Made by a program: the position numbers and the translations under genes | Notes under the pieces: model-generated | The model's input: only the letters and a program-made list of their open reading frames with translations | Database searches by the model: none | Told to the model about the DNA's origin: nothing | Assembly: GCF_003049685.1 (NCBI RefSeq) | Contig: NZ_PYSY02000001.1 | Span: 310,001-374,000 of the forward strand | DNA from: Brucella pituitosa | Lineage (GTDB): Bacteria; Pseudomonadota; Alphaproteobacteria; Rhizobiales; Rhizobiaceae | Length of the DNA: 64,000 nt | Direction of reading: 5' to 3' | Part shown: positions 56,737 to 64,000 of the stretch, piece by piece | Layout: each line of letters starts with the position of its first letter | Position numbering within the stretch: position 1 is the first letter of the stretch

Positions 56737-57151
56737 CCATCCATTTCTTCAAAACGAAGTGCAGTCGATGTTCTTTAATCTATGACCGGCGAGAGGGGAA
56801 GGCTGCAAGCTCCCTCGATGATTTTGCCTGGAACTTGCCAAGACTATAATCAAAATCAGTTGTATGTTAACAATGAAGTGATCGGCGCTTTGTTGCTAAA
56901 GGACTGAAGAAAAGCCAGTTTTTGGTGTTTCCGTAGTGTTCATGTCATTTTTGCATGGCAGGTGCGGTGTTTTGTGACGTGTATTAGACTTGAGTGTCAG
57001 GGTATTGCACCCCAAATAAACCGCATTGAGCCAAGATAGCACTGCATGAAAAAGTTTCTTGCTTGATGCTTCTGTAAACAGTTGAGCAATAAAGCGACAT
57101 TAAAAACTGCCGGATAATAGCCGACAATAGATTGAGTAATCGAAAGACACA
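56737..57151. other. Intergenic region between sppA and lptC with no recognised gene
   Basis: 415 bases between two divergent genes. It is AT-richer than its surroundings and should hold both promoters. I found no convincing reading frame, no long inverted repeat, and no copy of the palindromic repeat. A TGGCAG-N5-GTGTT stretch near 56957 resembles a sigma-54 site only superficially. Confidence 0.5.
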
Positions 57152-57865
57152 ATGAGCGCTGACACACCACATATCCATGCTTCGCAGGGTTCCGCTTCCG
57201 CGGCGTCCAACAGCGGCGGCATGCATTTTGGAGCGTCTGAAAAGGCAGCTTCGCTTTTTAAAGCTGCACAGCGTCATTCGATCCGCGTGCGTGTGCTTAA
57301 AACCGCTTTGCCTGTTGCTGCAATTGCACTTGCTGCTGTCTTTTCCTGGTACACATTTCTGGCCACACCGGCCGCTCCTGTGAAGGTCGAAGTGAATAAC
57401 GGCGGCGAGAGTGGAAAGCTTGTCATGAGTAGTCCAAAGCTCGACGGTTATACCAAAGACAATCGTCCCTATTCAATGGTCGCAGCAAAGGCCGTGCAGG
57501 ACGTCAAAAACAGTGGCGCAATCTCGCTTGAAGGTATTTCTGCCGAGCTGCCGGTTGGTGACAATGGTAGCGCCAAGATAGAGGCCGCTTCCGGCGTTTT
57601 CGATAATGCGAACGGTCGTTTGCAACTTGATAAAGATTTTACTGTTACGACAAATGAGGGTTTGCATGCCGTCATGCGCTCAGCGGATATCAATCTGAAG
57701 AGTGGGCAGGTGACGACAGACAAGCCTGTCGATATTCGTAACGGCACTACGCAGATCAGCGCTGACAGCATGCAGATCAAAGAGAGCGGCAAGATTGTGA
57801 TCTTTGAAAACAAGGTGCGTGTTGTGATTGACGGCGGCGCAGTTTCGGGCAACAACACGCCCTGA
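57152..57865 (+). CDS. lptC: LPS transport periplasmic protein LptC
   Basis: A 237-residue bitopic protein linking the inner-membrane LptB2FG transporter to the periplasmic LptA bridge. A cytoplasmic N-terminus of about 48 residues precedes one transmembrane helix (TALPVAAIALAAVFSWYTFL, about residues 51-70), and the periplasmic part has the beta-jellyroll pattern of the LptC/DUF1239 family, with MSSPKLDGYTKDNRPYSMVA and the ending SGKIVIFENKVRVVIDGG. The cytoplasmic part is longer than in enteric LptC. The assignment is supported by lptA and lptB following on the same strand. Confidence 0.9.
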   Translation: MSADTPHIHASQGSASAASNSGGMHFGASEKAASLFKAAQRHSIRVRVLKTALPVAAIALAAVFSWYTFLATPAAPVKVEVNNGGESGKLVMSSPKLDGYTKDNRPYSMVAAKAVQDVKNSGAISLEGISAELPVGDNGSAKIEAASGVFDNANGRLQLDKDFTVTTNEGLHAVMRSADINLKSGQVTTDKPVDIRNGTTQISADSMQIKESGKIVIFENKVRVVIDGGAVSGNNTP

Positions 57866-57870
57866 ATTAA

Positions 57871-57899
57871 AGCTGTAAAGCGCATGCGCTTTAACAGCT
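57871..57899 (+). other. Strong hairpin between lptC and lptA
   Basis: AGCTGTAAAGCGC and GCGCTTTAACAGCT pair around a central AT with one bulged A. No T-run follows (next bases ATTGTCTG), so it may be an mRNA-processing or partial attenuation element rather than a terminator. Confidence 0.5.
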
Positions 57900-58117
57900 A
57901 TTGTCTGACGCAGGTTCTGCGGGCTTCGTTTTCTTTTCTGCGCAGTCAGATATTTCTATCTGGCTGCGTTAAGTTTAAGATCGGGGTCGAATGATTATGG
58001 CTTGAGGTGTAGGTCTGAAAGGTTGATAGACTTTTCAGGCAGATTTATGCGTCGGGCAGGGATTTGATGTGCTCGGCCTGATTCCTGAAACAGGAAGTGT
58101 AGGGGAGCTGGAGAGTA

Positions 58118-58765
58118 ATGGAACGCGAGACGGGCAAGATGAACAAGAGCATGAAGACCCGCACTTTGCGGATGGGATTTGCAGCTTTGGCGCTTGGCCT
58201 CGTTGTTGCGCCGCTCTCCGCTCTGGCTCAGGACAGCCAGCAGGTGCCATTTGGCAGCCTCAAGCTTTCTGGTGGCAAGGATCCGATCAAGATCGACGCT
58301 GACAAGCTCGAAATGCTCGACAAGGAAGGCAAGGCCATCTTCACCGGCAATGTCTCCGTGGTGCAGGGCGACGCGCTTTTGAAGTCCGGCAAGATGATCG
58401 TTTATTACAACAAGGATTCGCAGGGTGAAGGCGGTCAGGCTGCTGGTGGTACTGCTGGTCTGAGTGGGTCCGGTATTGATCGTCTCGAAATCAGCGGCAA
58501 GGTTTACCTCAAGTCTGGCACTCAGGTCGCAACCGGTGACACTGGAAACTATGATGGCAAGAGCCAGGTCATGGTCTTGCAGGGCCAGAAGGTTGTGCTG
58601 ACCGACGGTGATAATGTTGCGACGGGCTGCAAGCTCACGGCCAATATGAGCACCGGCAAGGCTTTCCTTGAAAGCTGCAAGGGTCAGAGCAAGGGCCGTG
58701 TATCCATCATTATGGCGCCGCAGGATCAACAGAAGCAGGGCGGTGCTGCGCCCAAATCGAATTAA
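58118..58765 (+). CDS. lptA: LPS transport periplasmic protein LptA
   Basis: A 215-residue periplasmic bridge protein with a cleavable signal peptide (basic start, then GFAALALGLVVAPLSALA, cut after ALA) and the OstA/LptA domain: IKIDADKLEMLDKEGKAIFT, NVSVVQGDALLKSGKMIV, and GSGIDRLEISGKVYLKSG. Repeating beta-strand units form the slide for lipopolysaccharide. GGAGAG lies 3 bases before the ATG. The N-terminal region before the hydrophobic core is unusually long, with in-frame ATG codons at residues 8 and 12, so a shorter start is possible. The gap to lptC is 252 bases; lptB follows after 11 bases. Confidence 0.92.
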   Translation: MERETGKMNKSMKTRTLRMGFAALALGLVVAPLSALAQDSQQVPFGSLKLSGGKDPIKIDADKLEMLDKEGKAIFTGNVSVVQGDALLKSGKMIVYYNKDSQGEGGQAAGGTAGLSGSGIDRLEISGKVYLKSGTQVATGDTGNYDGKSQVMVLQGQKVVLTDGDNVATGCKLTANMSTGKAFLESCKGQSKGRVSIIMAPQDQQKQGGAAPKSN

Positions 58766-58776
58766 CCGGAGCGCGC

Positions 58777-59616
58777 GTGGGATTGTTCTGGAACAAGAAA
58801 GCCGACGAGCAGCAAGGCATGTCTGACAATGCAGCCGCTCTTGAGGGTGCGGATGGTATGATGCCATCGCAGCCCGGCAAAGCGACCCGTCTCAAAGGGA
58901 CGCTGGTTGCTCGTGGCCTTTGCAAAAGTTATCGCGGACGACAGGTCGTCAACGGTGTGTCTTTTGGAGTGCGCGCTGGCGAAGCTGTGGGTATTCTTGG
59001 TCCAAACGGTGCCGGTAAGACAACCTGTTTCTACATGGTGACAGGCCTTGTTCCCGCTGATGCGGGTGCCATTGAGATCGATGGTTACGACGTAACATCG
59101 ATGCCGATGTACCGCCGCTCACGTCTTGGTATTGGCTATCTGCCGCAGGAAGCATCGATTTTTCGCGGTCTTTCGGTTGAGAATAACATCAAGGCCGTGC
59201 TGGAAGTCGTCGAAAAAGACCGCAAGAAGCGGGCTACTGAACTCGACGCGCTCCTTGAAGAATTTCATATCGCGCATCTGCGCAAGGCCCCGGCCATCTC
59301 CCTTTCGGGTGGTGAACGTCGTCGTCTGGAAATCGCACGTGCGCTGGCATCGCGCCCGAATTTCATGCTGCTCGACGAACCCTTCGCCGGTGTTGACCCG
59401 ATTGCCGTTTCTGACATCCAGCAACTCGTGCGTCATCTGACCAGCCGTGGTATTGGCGTTCTTATCACTGACCATAATGTTCGTGAAACGCTCGGTCTGA
59501 TCGACCGCGCTTACATTATTCATGCTGGTCAGGTTCTGACGCATGGTCGTCCTGCTGAAATCGTCGCCAACCCAGACGTTCGCAGACTTTACCTCGGCGA
59601 TCAGTTTACGCTCTGA
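58777..59616 (+). CDS. lptB: LPS export ABC transporter ATPase LptB
   Basis: The 279-residue ATPase that powers extraction of lipopolysaccharide from the inner membrane with LptF and LptG. Walker A GILGPNGAGKTTCFYMVTGL, Q-loop PQEASIFRGLSVENNI, signature ISLSGGERRRLEIARALASR, Walker B FMLLDEPFAGVDP and the switch histidine in VLITDHNVRETLG are all intact. About 40 residues precede the usual ATPase start. The start is a GTG at 58777 with GGAG 8 bases upstream. It is followed by a terminator-like hairpin and rpoN, the common lptA-lptB-rpoN order of Proteobacteria. Confidence 0.96.
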   Translation: MGLFWNKKADEQQGMSDNAAALEGADGMMPSQPGKATRLKGTLVARGLCKSYRGRQVVNGVSFGVRAGEAVGILGPNGAGKTTCFYMVTGLVPADAGAIEIDGYDVTSMPMYRRSRLGIGYLPQEASIFRGLSVENNIKAVLEVVEKDRKKRATELDALLEEFHIAHLRKAPAISLSGGERRRLEIARALASRPNFMLLDEPFAGVDPIAVSDIQQLVRHLTSRGIGVLITDHNVRETLGLIDRAYIIHAGQVLTHGRPAEIVANPDVRRLYLGDQFTL

Positions 59617-59624
59617 TTTTTCGG

Positions 59625-59657
59625 ATTTCCGCAGATTTGCGGAAACCGCTTTCCTTT
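59625..59657 (+). terminator. Probable terminator after lptB
   Basis: TTTCCGC, loop AGATTT, GCGGAAA, followed by CCGCTTTCCTTTTTC. A moderate hairpin with a T-rich tail. Confidence 0.6.
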
Positions 59658-59866
59658 TTCCCGTATAAGCCGCGACGACTGCCTCAACAGTCGCCACATT
59701 CTTGCGACTATTTTCCCCTTTTCATGAAAAAATGCACATTCAGAATTGACAAGCAAGGTTCATACCAGTTTTGATGTCTTGCACGCTTTAATTGAAAACA
59801 ATTCAGGAACAAGCGGTTTGCCAGCTTAAAATATGCTGTCAGGGAAGTGGGGGAATAAAATAACGC

Positions 59867-61408
59867 ATGGCCCTTTCGCCGAAGCTTGATTTTCGCCAGT
59901 CGCAATCGCTGGTGATGACGCCTCAACTGATGCAGTCGATCAAGCTGCTGCAGATGACGCATATCGAGCTGGACCAGTTTATTGATCTCGAGATTGAAAA
60001 GAATCCGCTGCTGGACAGAATAGAGGCAGCGAATGATGATTTTGCAGACGCTGAGCCCCAGAGTCAGAGTGAGCGCGAGAGCGACGATGCAGGCACATCG
60101 GACGCATCTGCGGATGAAGACTGGTTCAAAACCGGGGCTGTCGACGATGCACAAAATCTCTCTTCGACATTCGATAGTTCGCTTGAAAATATCTTTCCCG
60201 ATGATCCCGGTCGCAGCGACGATGCACATGTCGACCTGGCTGCACAGTGGAACACCTCCGCTGGCGAGACATATAGTGCGGGCGGCAGCTACGACATAGA
60301 TCAGGTAACGGCAAGCCGTGTATCGCTGAGCGAACATGTCGCCGAGCAAATAGCGCTGACGTTTTCCACACCGGCTGATCGCTTTATCGCAACGGCCTTG
60401 GCAGATGCGCTGGATGAAAGCGGTTATCTGCGCGCTGATGTCTCTTTGCTTGCGCAGAATCTCGGCGTTGAAACCGTACATGTCGAACGCATTCTGCGTG
60501 AAATGCAAAGCTTTGATCCGGCGGGGCTTTTCGCGCGCGATCTGCGTGAGTGCCTGGCAATTCAGCTCCGTCTCAAGGACCGGTTTGATCCGGCGATGGA
60601 AGCGCTCATTGATAATCTTGATCTGCTTGCGCGCCGTGATTTCGCAACGCTTAAAAAGCTTTGCGGTGTCGATCAGTCCGACATTCTCGATATGCTGACC
60701 GAGATCAGGATGCTTGATCCCAAGCCTGGAACCCAGTTCGAGGTTTCGGTTGCTGATGTGATCATTCCCGATGTGCTGGTTGCCGCAGCGCGCGATGGAA
60801 CCTGGGGGATCGAGCTTAACCCGGCAGCCCAGCCGCGTCTTATCGTGAACAACGAATATTATGCAGAAGTGAACACTTCGATTAAAGGCGAGGAAAAGAC
60901 ATTTCTGTCTGATTGCATGCAATCGGCCAACTGGCTGGTGCGCAGCCTCGATCAGCGGGCGCGTACGATCCTGAAAGTGACGCAGGAAATCGTGCGTCAG
61001 CAGGACGGGTTCCTCAGACACGGCGTCACCCACCTCAAGCCGTTGAATCTGCGCACCGTTGCCGATGCCGTTGGTATGCATGAATCAACCATCAGCCGCG
61101 TAACAGCCAACAAATTCATGGCAACGCCGCGTGGCGTGTTTGAATTGCGCTATTTCTTCAACGCATCCATTGCCTCTTCCGAAGGTGGTGATGCCCATTC
61201 ATCCGAAAGTGTGCGCCATCGTATCCGTCAGATGATCGACGCGGAAAAGCCGGATGATGTATTATCAGATGATGCAATCGTCGAAGCCTTGAAGAAGGAC
61301 GGTGTGGATATTGCGCGCAGAACTGTCGCAAAATATCGGGAATCGATGAATATTGCTTCTTCAGTACAGCGCAGACGCGAGAAAAAAGCCAGATTATCGG
61401 CCCGTTGA
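59867..61408 (+). CDS. rpoN: RNA polymerase sigma-54 factor
   Basis: A 513-residue alternative sigma factor needed for nitrogen-assimilation and other activator-dependent promoters. The glutamine-rich activator-contact region I is KLDFRQSQSLVMTPQLMQSI (about residues 4-23), followed by the acidic region II. The core-binding domain is in the middle, and the C-terminal domain has the helix-turn-helix VADAVGMHESTISRVTANKF and the RpoN box in DIARRTVAKYRESM. Length is ordinary for Alphaproteobacteria. The gap to lptB is 250 bases, so it likely has its own promoter; the gap to hpf is long (647 bases). Confidence 0.97.
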   Translation: MALSPKLDFRQSQSLVMTPQLMQSIKLLQMTHIELDQFIDLEIEKNPLLDRIEAANDDFADAEPQSQSERESDDAGTSDASADEDWFKTGAVDDAQNLSSTFDSSLENIFPDDPGRSDDAHVDLAAQWNTSAGETYSAGGSYDIDQVTASRVSLSEHVAEQIALTFSTPADRFIATALADALDESGYLRADVSLLAQNLGVETVHVERILREMQSFDPAGLFARDLRECLAIQLRLKDRFDPAMEALIDNLDLLARRDFATLKKLCGVDQSDILDMLTEIRMLDPKPGTQFEVSVADVIIPDVLVAAARDGTWGIELNPAAQPRLIVNNEYYAEVNTSIKGEEKTFLSDCMQSANWLVRSLDQRARTILKVTQEIVRQQDGFLRHGVTHLKPLNLRTVADAVGMHESTISRVTANKFMATPRGVFELRYFFNASIASSEGGDAHSSESVRHRIRQMIDAEKPDDVLSDDAIVEALKKDGVDIARRTVAKYRESMNIASSVQRRREKKARLSAR

Positions 61409-62055
61409 ATGATGTTTCCGCAGCATGAAGTTGCGTGCGCGCTAATATACACATTCGGAAACGACCGGATCGATGCCGACTTTTGAAACAGTATTACCCT
61501 GAACGCGTGAAATTCAATCTTATAGAGGAAATTGGGCGTATTGCATTCCCTGTTGCTGGAAGAAGGTGCAATTGACAATTGACGTTTCAGTCAATAGAAG
61601 CCCCGCTCGCATTAAGATATGCATCCGCATAGACCGGAATACCGGTGTCTGATTATTGAGCGCATCGTGAAAGGTGTGAAGTAATTTTCGGATAAGAGAT
61701 GCTTAGAAACGAATAACTAGAGCGCTGACTGGATCCAATCGGATTGAGATGTGTTCTAAACGAAAGGTAAGGTAATATTTCGGGAAACGCTTCTGCGTTT
61801 CCAGCGTTACATAAAAGAACGATGTGCAGCGAGCATTCCAGGCATGTGTTGTGAAAACATATGGTGGGGAAATTACTCGAATAGTCGCGATAGAGCGCGC
61901 ATTCTGAACAGTGTTTCGACACTTAGTCTGAATGTGTGCAGCGGGGCTAAAATAAGCACAGGACGAAAAGCATATTTGATGCTGGTTCGCTTTGCGCTTC
62001 GCTCGCCTTATGGTTAGACTACGTCCTGTTGTGTAACGCAAATGAGGTGTACCAA
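61409..62055. other. Unusually long gap between rpoN and hpf, no gene recognised
   Basis: 647 bases. No convincing reading frame with a ribosome-binding site in either direction. A short hairpin GGAAACGC TTCT GCGTTTCC lies at 61783-61802, and imperfect palindromic sequence around ACTGGATCCAATCGGATT near 61730. A weak GAGCATTCCAGG near 61830 resembles a degenerate fragment of the palindromic repeat. Promoters for hpf should lie near the 3' end. Confidence 0.5.
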
Positions 62056-62649
62056 ATGACTCTGCGTGTATCTGGAAAGCATATGGACGTCGGTGAAGCT
62101 TTCACGGCCCGGATTATCGATCGGGTTAATGAAGCTGTCGGCAAATATTTTGATCATGGCTTTTCCGGGCAGGTAACGGTCACCAAGTCCGGATCGCGCT
62201 ATAGCGCAGATTGCACTTTGCATCTCGATAGTGGTGCTACCTTGCAGAGCACCGGGGATGCACAGGACCCGCAATTGGCGTTCGATGCGGCTGCGGACAA
62301 GATTGAAACACGGTTGCGTCGTTATAAGCGCCGTTTGAAATCACGTCCAGCGACTGCACCAAATGCGATCTATGATGATGTGGCATATCGTGTTATGGCA
62401 CCGCTGCCGGAAGAAGAGGAGGACCTTCCGGTTGATTACGCACCGACTATCGTTGCGGAATCGTCTGTCGCCCTTCGCACCCTTTCGGTTGCGTCGGCGG
62501 TTGTGGAACTTGACCTGATCGAAAACCCGGTCCTGGTCTTCCGCAATGCGGGCAATGATGAAGTAAATATCGTCTACCGTCGTGCGGACGGCAATATTGG
62601 CTGGGTTGATCCATCGACGGTTACCCGCCAGGCCGCTCCCCGCGCTTGA
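62056..62649 (+). CDS. hpf: Ribosome hibernation-promoting factor, long form
   Basis: A 197-residue protein that stalls and dimerises ribosomes in resting cells. The N-terminal S30AE domain (LRVSGKHMDVGEAFTARIID, DAAADKIETRLRRYKRRLK; about residues 1-105) binds the small subunit. A linker leads to the C-terminal dimerisation domain (LIENPVLVFRNAGNDEVNIV, RRADGNIGWVDP), as in long-form HPF. I use the ATG at 62056, with GAGGTG 6 bases upstream. Position between rpoN and ptsN is the conserved context in which this gene was once called sigma-54 modulation protein. Confidence 0.94.
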   Translation: MTLRVSGKHMDVGEAFTARIIDRVNEAVGKYFDHGFSGQVTVTKSGSRYSADCTLHLDSGATLQSTGDAQDPQLAFDAAADKIETRLRRYKRRLKSRPATAPNAIYDDVAYRVMAPLPEEEEDLPVDYAPTIVAESSVALRTLSVASAVVELDLIENPVLVFRNAGNDEVNIVYRRADGNIGWVDPSTVTRQAAPRA

Positions 62650-62659
62650 CGGCAAACCT

Positions 62660-62693
62660 GAAGCGCACGCAGTTTTCCGCTGTCGTGCGCTTC
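62660..62693 (+). other. Hairpin between hpf and ptsN
   Basis: Perfect 10-base arms GAAGCGCACG (62660-62669) and CGTGCGCTTC (62684-62693) with a 14-base loop. The following bases are CCTAAACCGGG, with no T-run, so an intergenic processing or stabilising stem is more likely than a terminator. Confidence 0.5.
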
Positions 62694-62739
62694 CCTAAAC
62701 CGGGCCAACGATGGCCTGATTGAAGAAGGAACGGAGAGA

Positions 62740-63204
62740 ATGGATCTTAGTGATCTGATTCAGCCAGGGGCGATTATCCCTGCGCTGAAAGCCAGCTCCA
62801 AAAAGCAGCTTTTGCAGATATTGTCTGAAAAGGCTGCGGAACTGACCGGTCTCCCTGAGCGTGAAGTTTTCGAAACAATTCTCCAGCGTGAACGCCTCGG
62901 TTCCACCGGGGTTGGCAACGGCGTTGCCATTCCGCACGGCAAGTTGGCAAGCATCGACAAGATTGCAGGAATTTTTGCGCGCCTTGAAACTCCAGTGGAT
63001 TTTGAAGCACTGGACGATCAGCCCGTCGATCTCGTCTTTCTGCTTCTGGCACCGGAAAACGCTGGCGCGGATCACTTGAAAGCCCTGTCACGCATTGCGC
63101 GCATGTTGCGCGATGCCGACACAGTGGCAAAGCTGCGCGGAACACATGACGCGCAGGCGCTTTATTCATTCCTGACATCACAGCCAGCGTCTAACGCTGC
63201 CTGA
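62740..63204 (+). CDS. ptsN: PTS IIA-like nitrogen regulatory protein
   Basis: A 154-residue EIIA-Ntr protein, the end point of the nitrogen phosphotransferase chain (PtsP-PtsO-PtsN), which has regulatory targets rather than a sugar. The phosphorylated histidine is His66 in GNGVAIPHGKLASID. The opening LIQPGAIIPALKASSKKQLL and the ERLGSTGVGNGVAIPHGK stretch are diagnostic. AGGAACGGAG lies before the ATG. It closes the lptC-lptA-lptB-rpoN-hpf-ptsN cluster and is followed by a strong terminator. With glnD in the same window it ties nitrogen state to envelope and sigma-54 control. Confidence 0.95.
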   Translation: MDLSDLIQPGAIIPALKASSKKQLLQILSEKAAELTGLPEREVFETILQRERLGSTGVGNGVAIPHGKLASIDKIAGIFARLETPVDFEALDDQPVDLVFLLLAPENAGADHLKALSRIARMLRDADTVAKLRGTHDAQALYSFLTSQPASNAA

Positions 63205-63224
63205 TTTTGACTTATTAAGCTAAC

Positions 63225-63265
63225 AAAGCCGCCGTTCACGAAAGAACGGCGGCTTTGTCATTTTT
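63225..63265 (+). terminator. Terminator after ptsN
   Basis: AAAGCCGCCGTTC and GAACGGCGGCTTT, 13-base perfect arms with a 6-base loop, followed by GTCATTTTT. Confidence 0.93.
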
Positions 63266-63472
63266 AAGGTGCACTATTTCTGTCGCTATATCTCACGATT
63301 TTCGAGGCCGTCCGATACCGCTAATACCAAAGTTCATTGAGTGAAACTCATTGGACTTTGGTTAAGCCCGAGTGGCGCTTGAACTTTATCAAGGCGTGAT
63401 GCGTCAGCATCTTGAGCCGCCTTGATATAAGCCTCAGACATTGATGATTGTGAATTTGGTGAGAGGTATTTT

Positions 63473-63712
63473 GTGACTTTGTATAAAACAATTGCAGTCG
63501 CGACAATTTCACTGCTCGTGATTTCCGGTTCGGCACGAGCGGACCGCTTCGTACCAAACATGTCAGGTGCGGCGAATTCAGCTACTTCTGATCAATGCAG
63601 GAAAGTAGCCGAGACGCTTTGCCGGAATTACAAGAAAAAGGGTAAAAAATGGCACGAATGGTGCCTGCGTGAGCAATATGCCAATTGCATGCACCAGAAT
63701 CCGTCAAAATGA
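63473..63712 (+). CDS. Small secreted protein with a twin CX7C cysteine pattern
   Basis: A 79-residue protein I do not recognise. A GTG start has GAGAGG 7 bases upstream. A Sec signal peptide (TIAVATISLLVISGSARA, cut after ARA) leaves a basic mature part of about 56 residues. Its four cysteines form C-x7-C, a 13-residue gap, then C-x7-C (QCRKVAETLC and WCLREQYANC). This spacing suits two antiparallel helices joined by two disulfides, as in CHCH or alpha-hairpin proteins, and would fold after export to the oxidising periplasm. The loop is lysine-rich (KKKGKKWHEW). No neighbour suggests a role. It is reasonably supported as a real gene by the ribosome site, signal peptide and cysteine pattern. 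Confidence 0.72.
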   Translation: MTLYKTIAVATISLLVISGSARADRFVPNMSGAANSATSDQCRKVAETLCRNYKKKGKKWHEWCLREQYANCMHQNPSK

Positions 63713-63731
63713 TCATTTGACGACGGGCAGC

Positions 63732-63760
63732 AATGCCGGCCCATTTAATGGACCGGCATT
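63732..63760. terminator. Hairpin between two convergent genes
   Basis: AATGCCGG and CCGGCATT form the outer stem and CCATT/AATGG the inner stem around a single T, with one C-A mismatch. It lies between convergent genes; there is no T-run, so termination is inferred from position. Confidence 0.5.
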
Positions 63761-63771
63761 GTGCATAGAAT

Positions 63772-64000
63772 TCAGTGCAGCATCACGGTGCGTAGTTCAT
63801 GTTCATTTGCGCCTTGCAGTGCGGTGGCACGGACGTCGGAAAGCACAATCGGCTCGCCGCTTGCGCCAAACAGCGCCCAAAGCTCAAGGCCAGGTGCAAT
63901 CGGGGGGAGGGCCGGGAAGGTGCGTGTCAGGTCGTCGGAACGAATCTTGCGCACATAAGCCAGTTCACCTTCACCCAGATGAGCGAATTCATGATCAGTG
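63772..64000 (-). CDS. DUF1150 family protein, 3' part (5' end outside window)
   Basis: The frame is open to the end of the window, giving the last 75 residues. The visible sequence includes LGEGELAYVRKIRSDDL, FPALPPIAPGLELWALFGAS and GEPIVLSDVRATAL, which match the small alphaproteobacterial DUF1150 family (typically 70-90 residues), so only a few residues are missing. The function is unknown. In relatives this gene often lies beside a small heat-shock protein gene, which would be just outside the window; this is recalled, not seen. Confidence 0.82.
   Translation of the reverse strand, partial: TDHEFAHLGEGELAYVRKIRSDDLTRTFPALPPIAPGLELWALFGASGEPIVLSDVRATALQGANEHELRTVMLH

Noticed and set aside
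56950..56980. Possible sigma-54 promoter (TGGCAG with a spaced GTGTT) in the sppA-lptC gap
   Set aside because: The -12 element lacks the invariant GC at the required spacing, so it does not satisfy the GG-N10-GC rule.
59708..61081. Open frame of 457 residues antisense to rpoN
   Set aside because: Same reasoning: it is opposite an intact rpoN and shows no domain or ribosome-binding site of note.
61653..62041. Short open frames (86-112 residues) in the rpoN-hpf gap
   Set aside because: Cys/Ser/Arg-rich translations without ribosome-binding sites or domains; not supported as genes.

Overview
This 64 kb stretch is chromosomal DNA of an alphaproteobacterium, and the gene set points to Brucellaceae (Ochrobactrum/Brucella type). 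The grounds are a very large cyclic beta-1,2-glucan synthase, an Omp25/Omp31-type porin, an OlsB-type ornithine acyltransferase, a RegB/RegA redox two-component pair, MmcB, a GlnD that closely resembles the Brucella protein, a CtrA-type TTAA-N7-TTAA site, and a rhizobial-type intergenic palindromic repeat family. The genus call is inference from protein resemblance recalled from memory; no search was run. I see no prophage, insertion sequence, CRISPR array, rRNA or tRNA gene. The window is densely packed core genome with only two unexplained gaps over 400 bases.

Layout. 1-5.5 kb: 3' part of the cyclic glucan synthase. 5.7-11.4 kb: metabolic genes (pncB, a PhzF-like isomerase, a methyltransferase and LysE exporter pair, a fructokinase-type kinase, a short-chain dehydrogenase) separated by copies of the palindromic repeat. 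11.6-16.2 kb: envelope genes (bifunctional penicillin-binding protein, porin, membrane acyltransferase). 16.3-19 kb: an RNase D-type exonuclease and M20 dipeptidase operon, a candidate three-hairpin small RNA, and a cupin protein. 19-27 kb: DNA polymerase I, a DEAD-box helicase and gyrB. 27-32 kb: a cytochrome P450 convergent with a five-gene formaldehyde-detoxification operon headed by FrmR with its own operator. 32-41.5 kb: HrpB helicase, a riboflavin-kinase-fold protein, RegB/RegA, MmcB, an L,D-transpeptidase behind a CtrA-type site, an Nfu protein, a universal stress protein and trpS. 41.5-52 kb: murJ, glnD, maeB, mutS, olsB. 52.5-56.7 kb: a compact minus-strand run sppA-ihfB-lapA-methyltransferase-TrmH/SpoU methyltransferase-lspA. 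57-63 kb: the conserved lptC-lptA-lptB-rpoN-hpf-ptsN cluster for LPS export and sigma-54/nitrogen-PTS control. 63.4-64 kb: a small secreted four-cysteine protein and the 3' part of a DUF1150 gene.

Functional themes. Many genes serve the envelope (cyclic glucan, peptidoglycan synthesis and cross-linking, lipid II flipping, LPS transport, ornithine lipids, lipoprotein and signal-peptide processing) and nitrogen/redox regulation (GlnD, RpoN, PtsN, RegBA). The least ordinary items are the candidate small RNA at about 18.4-18.54 kb with C-rich anti-Shine-Dalgarno-like loops, the secreted twin CX7C protein at 63.5 kb, the bacterial protein resembling the archaeal CTP-dependent riboflavin kinase fold at 35 kb, a perfect 12-bp inverted repeat just upstream of a methyltransferase operon at 55.03 kb, and palindromic repeats that supply the ends of neighbouring coding sequences.
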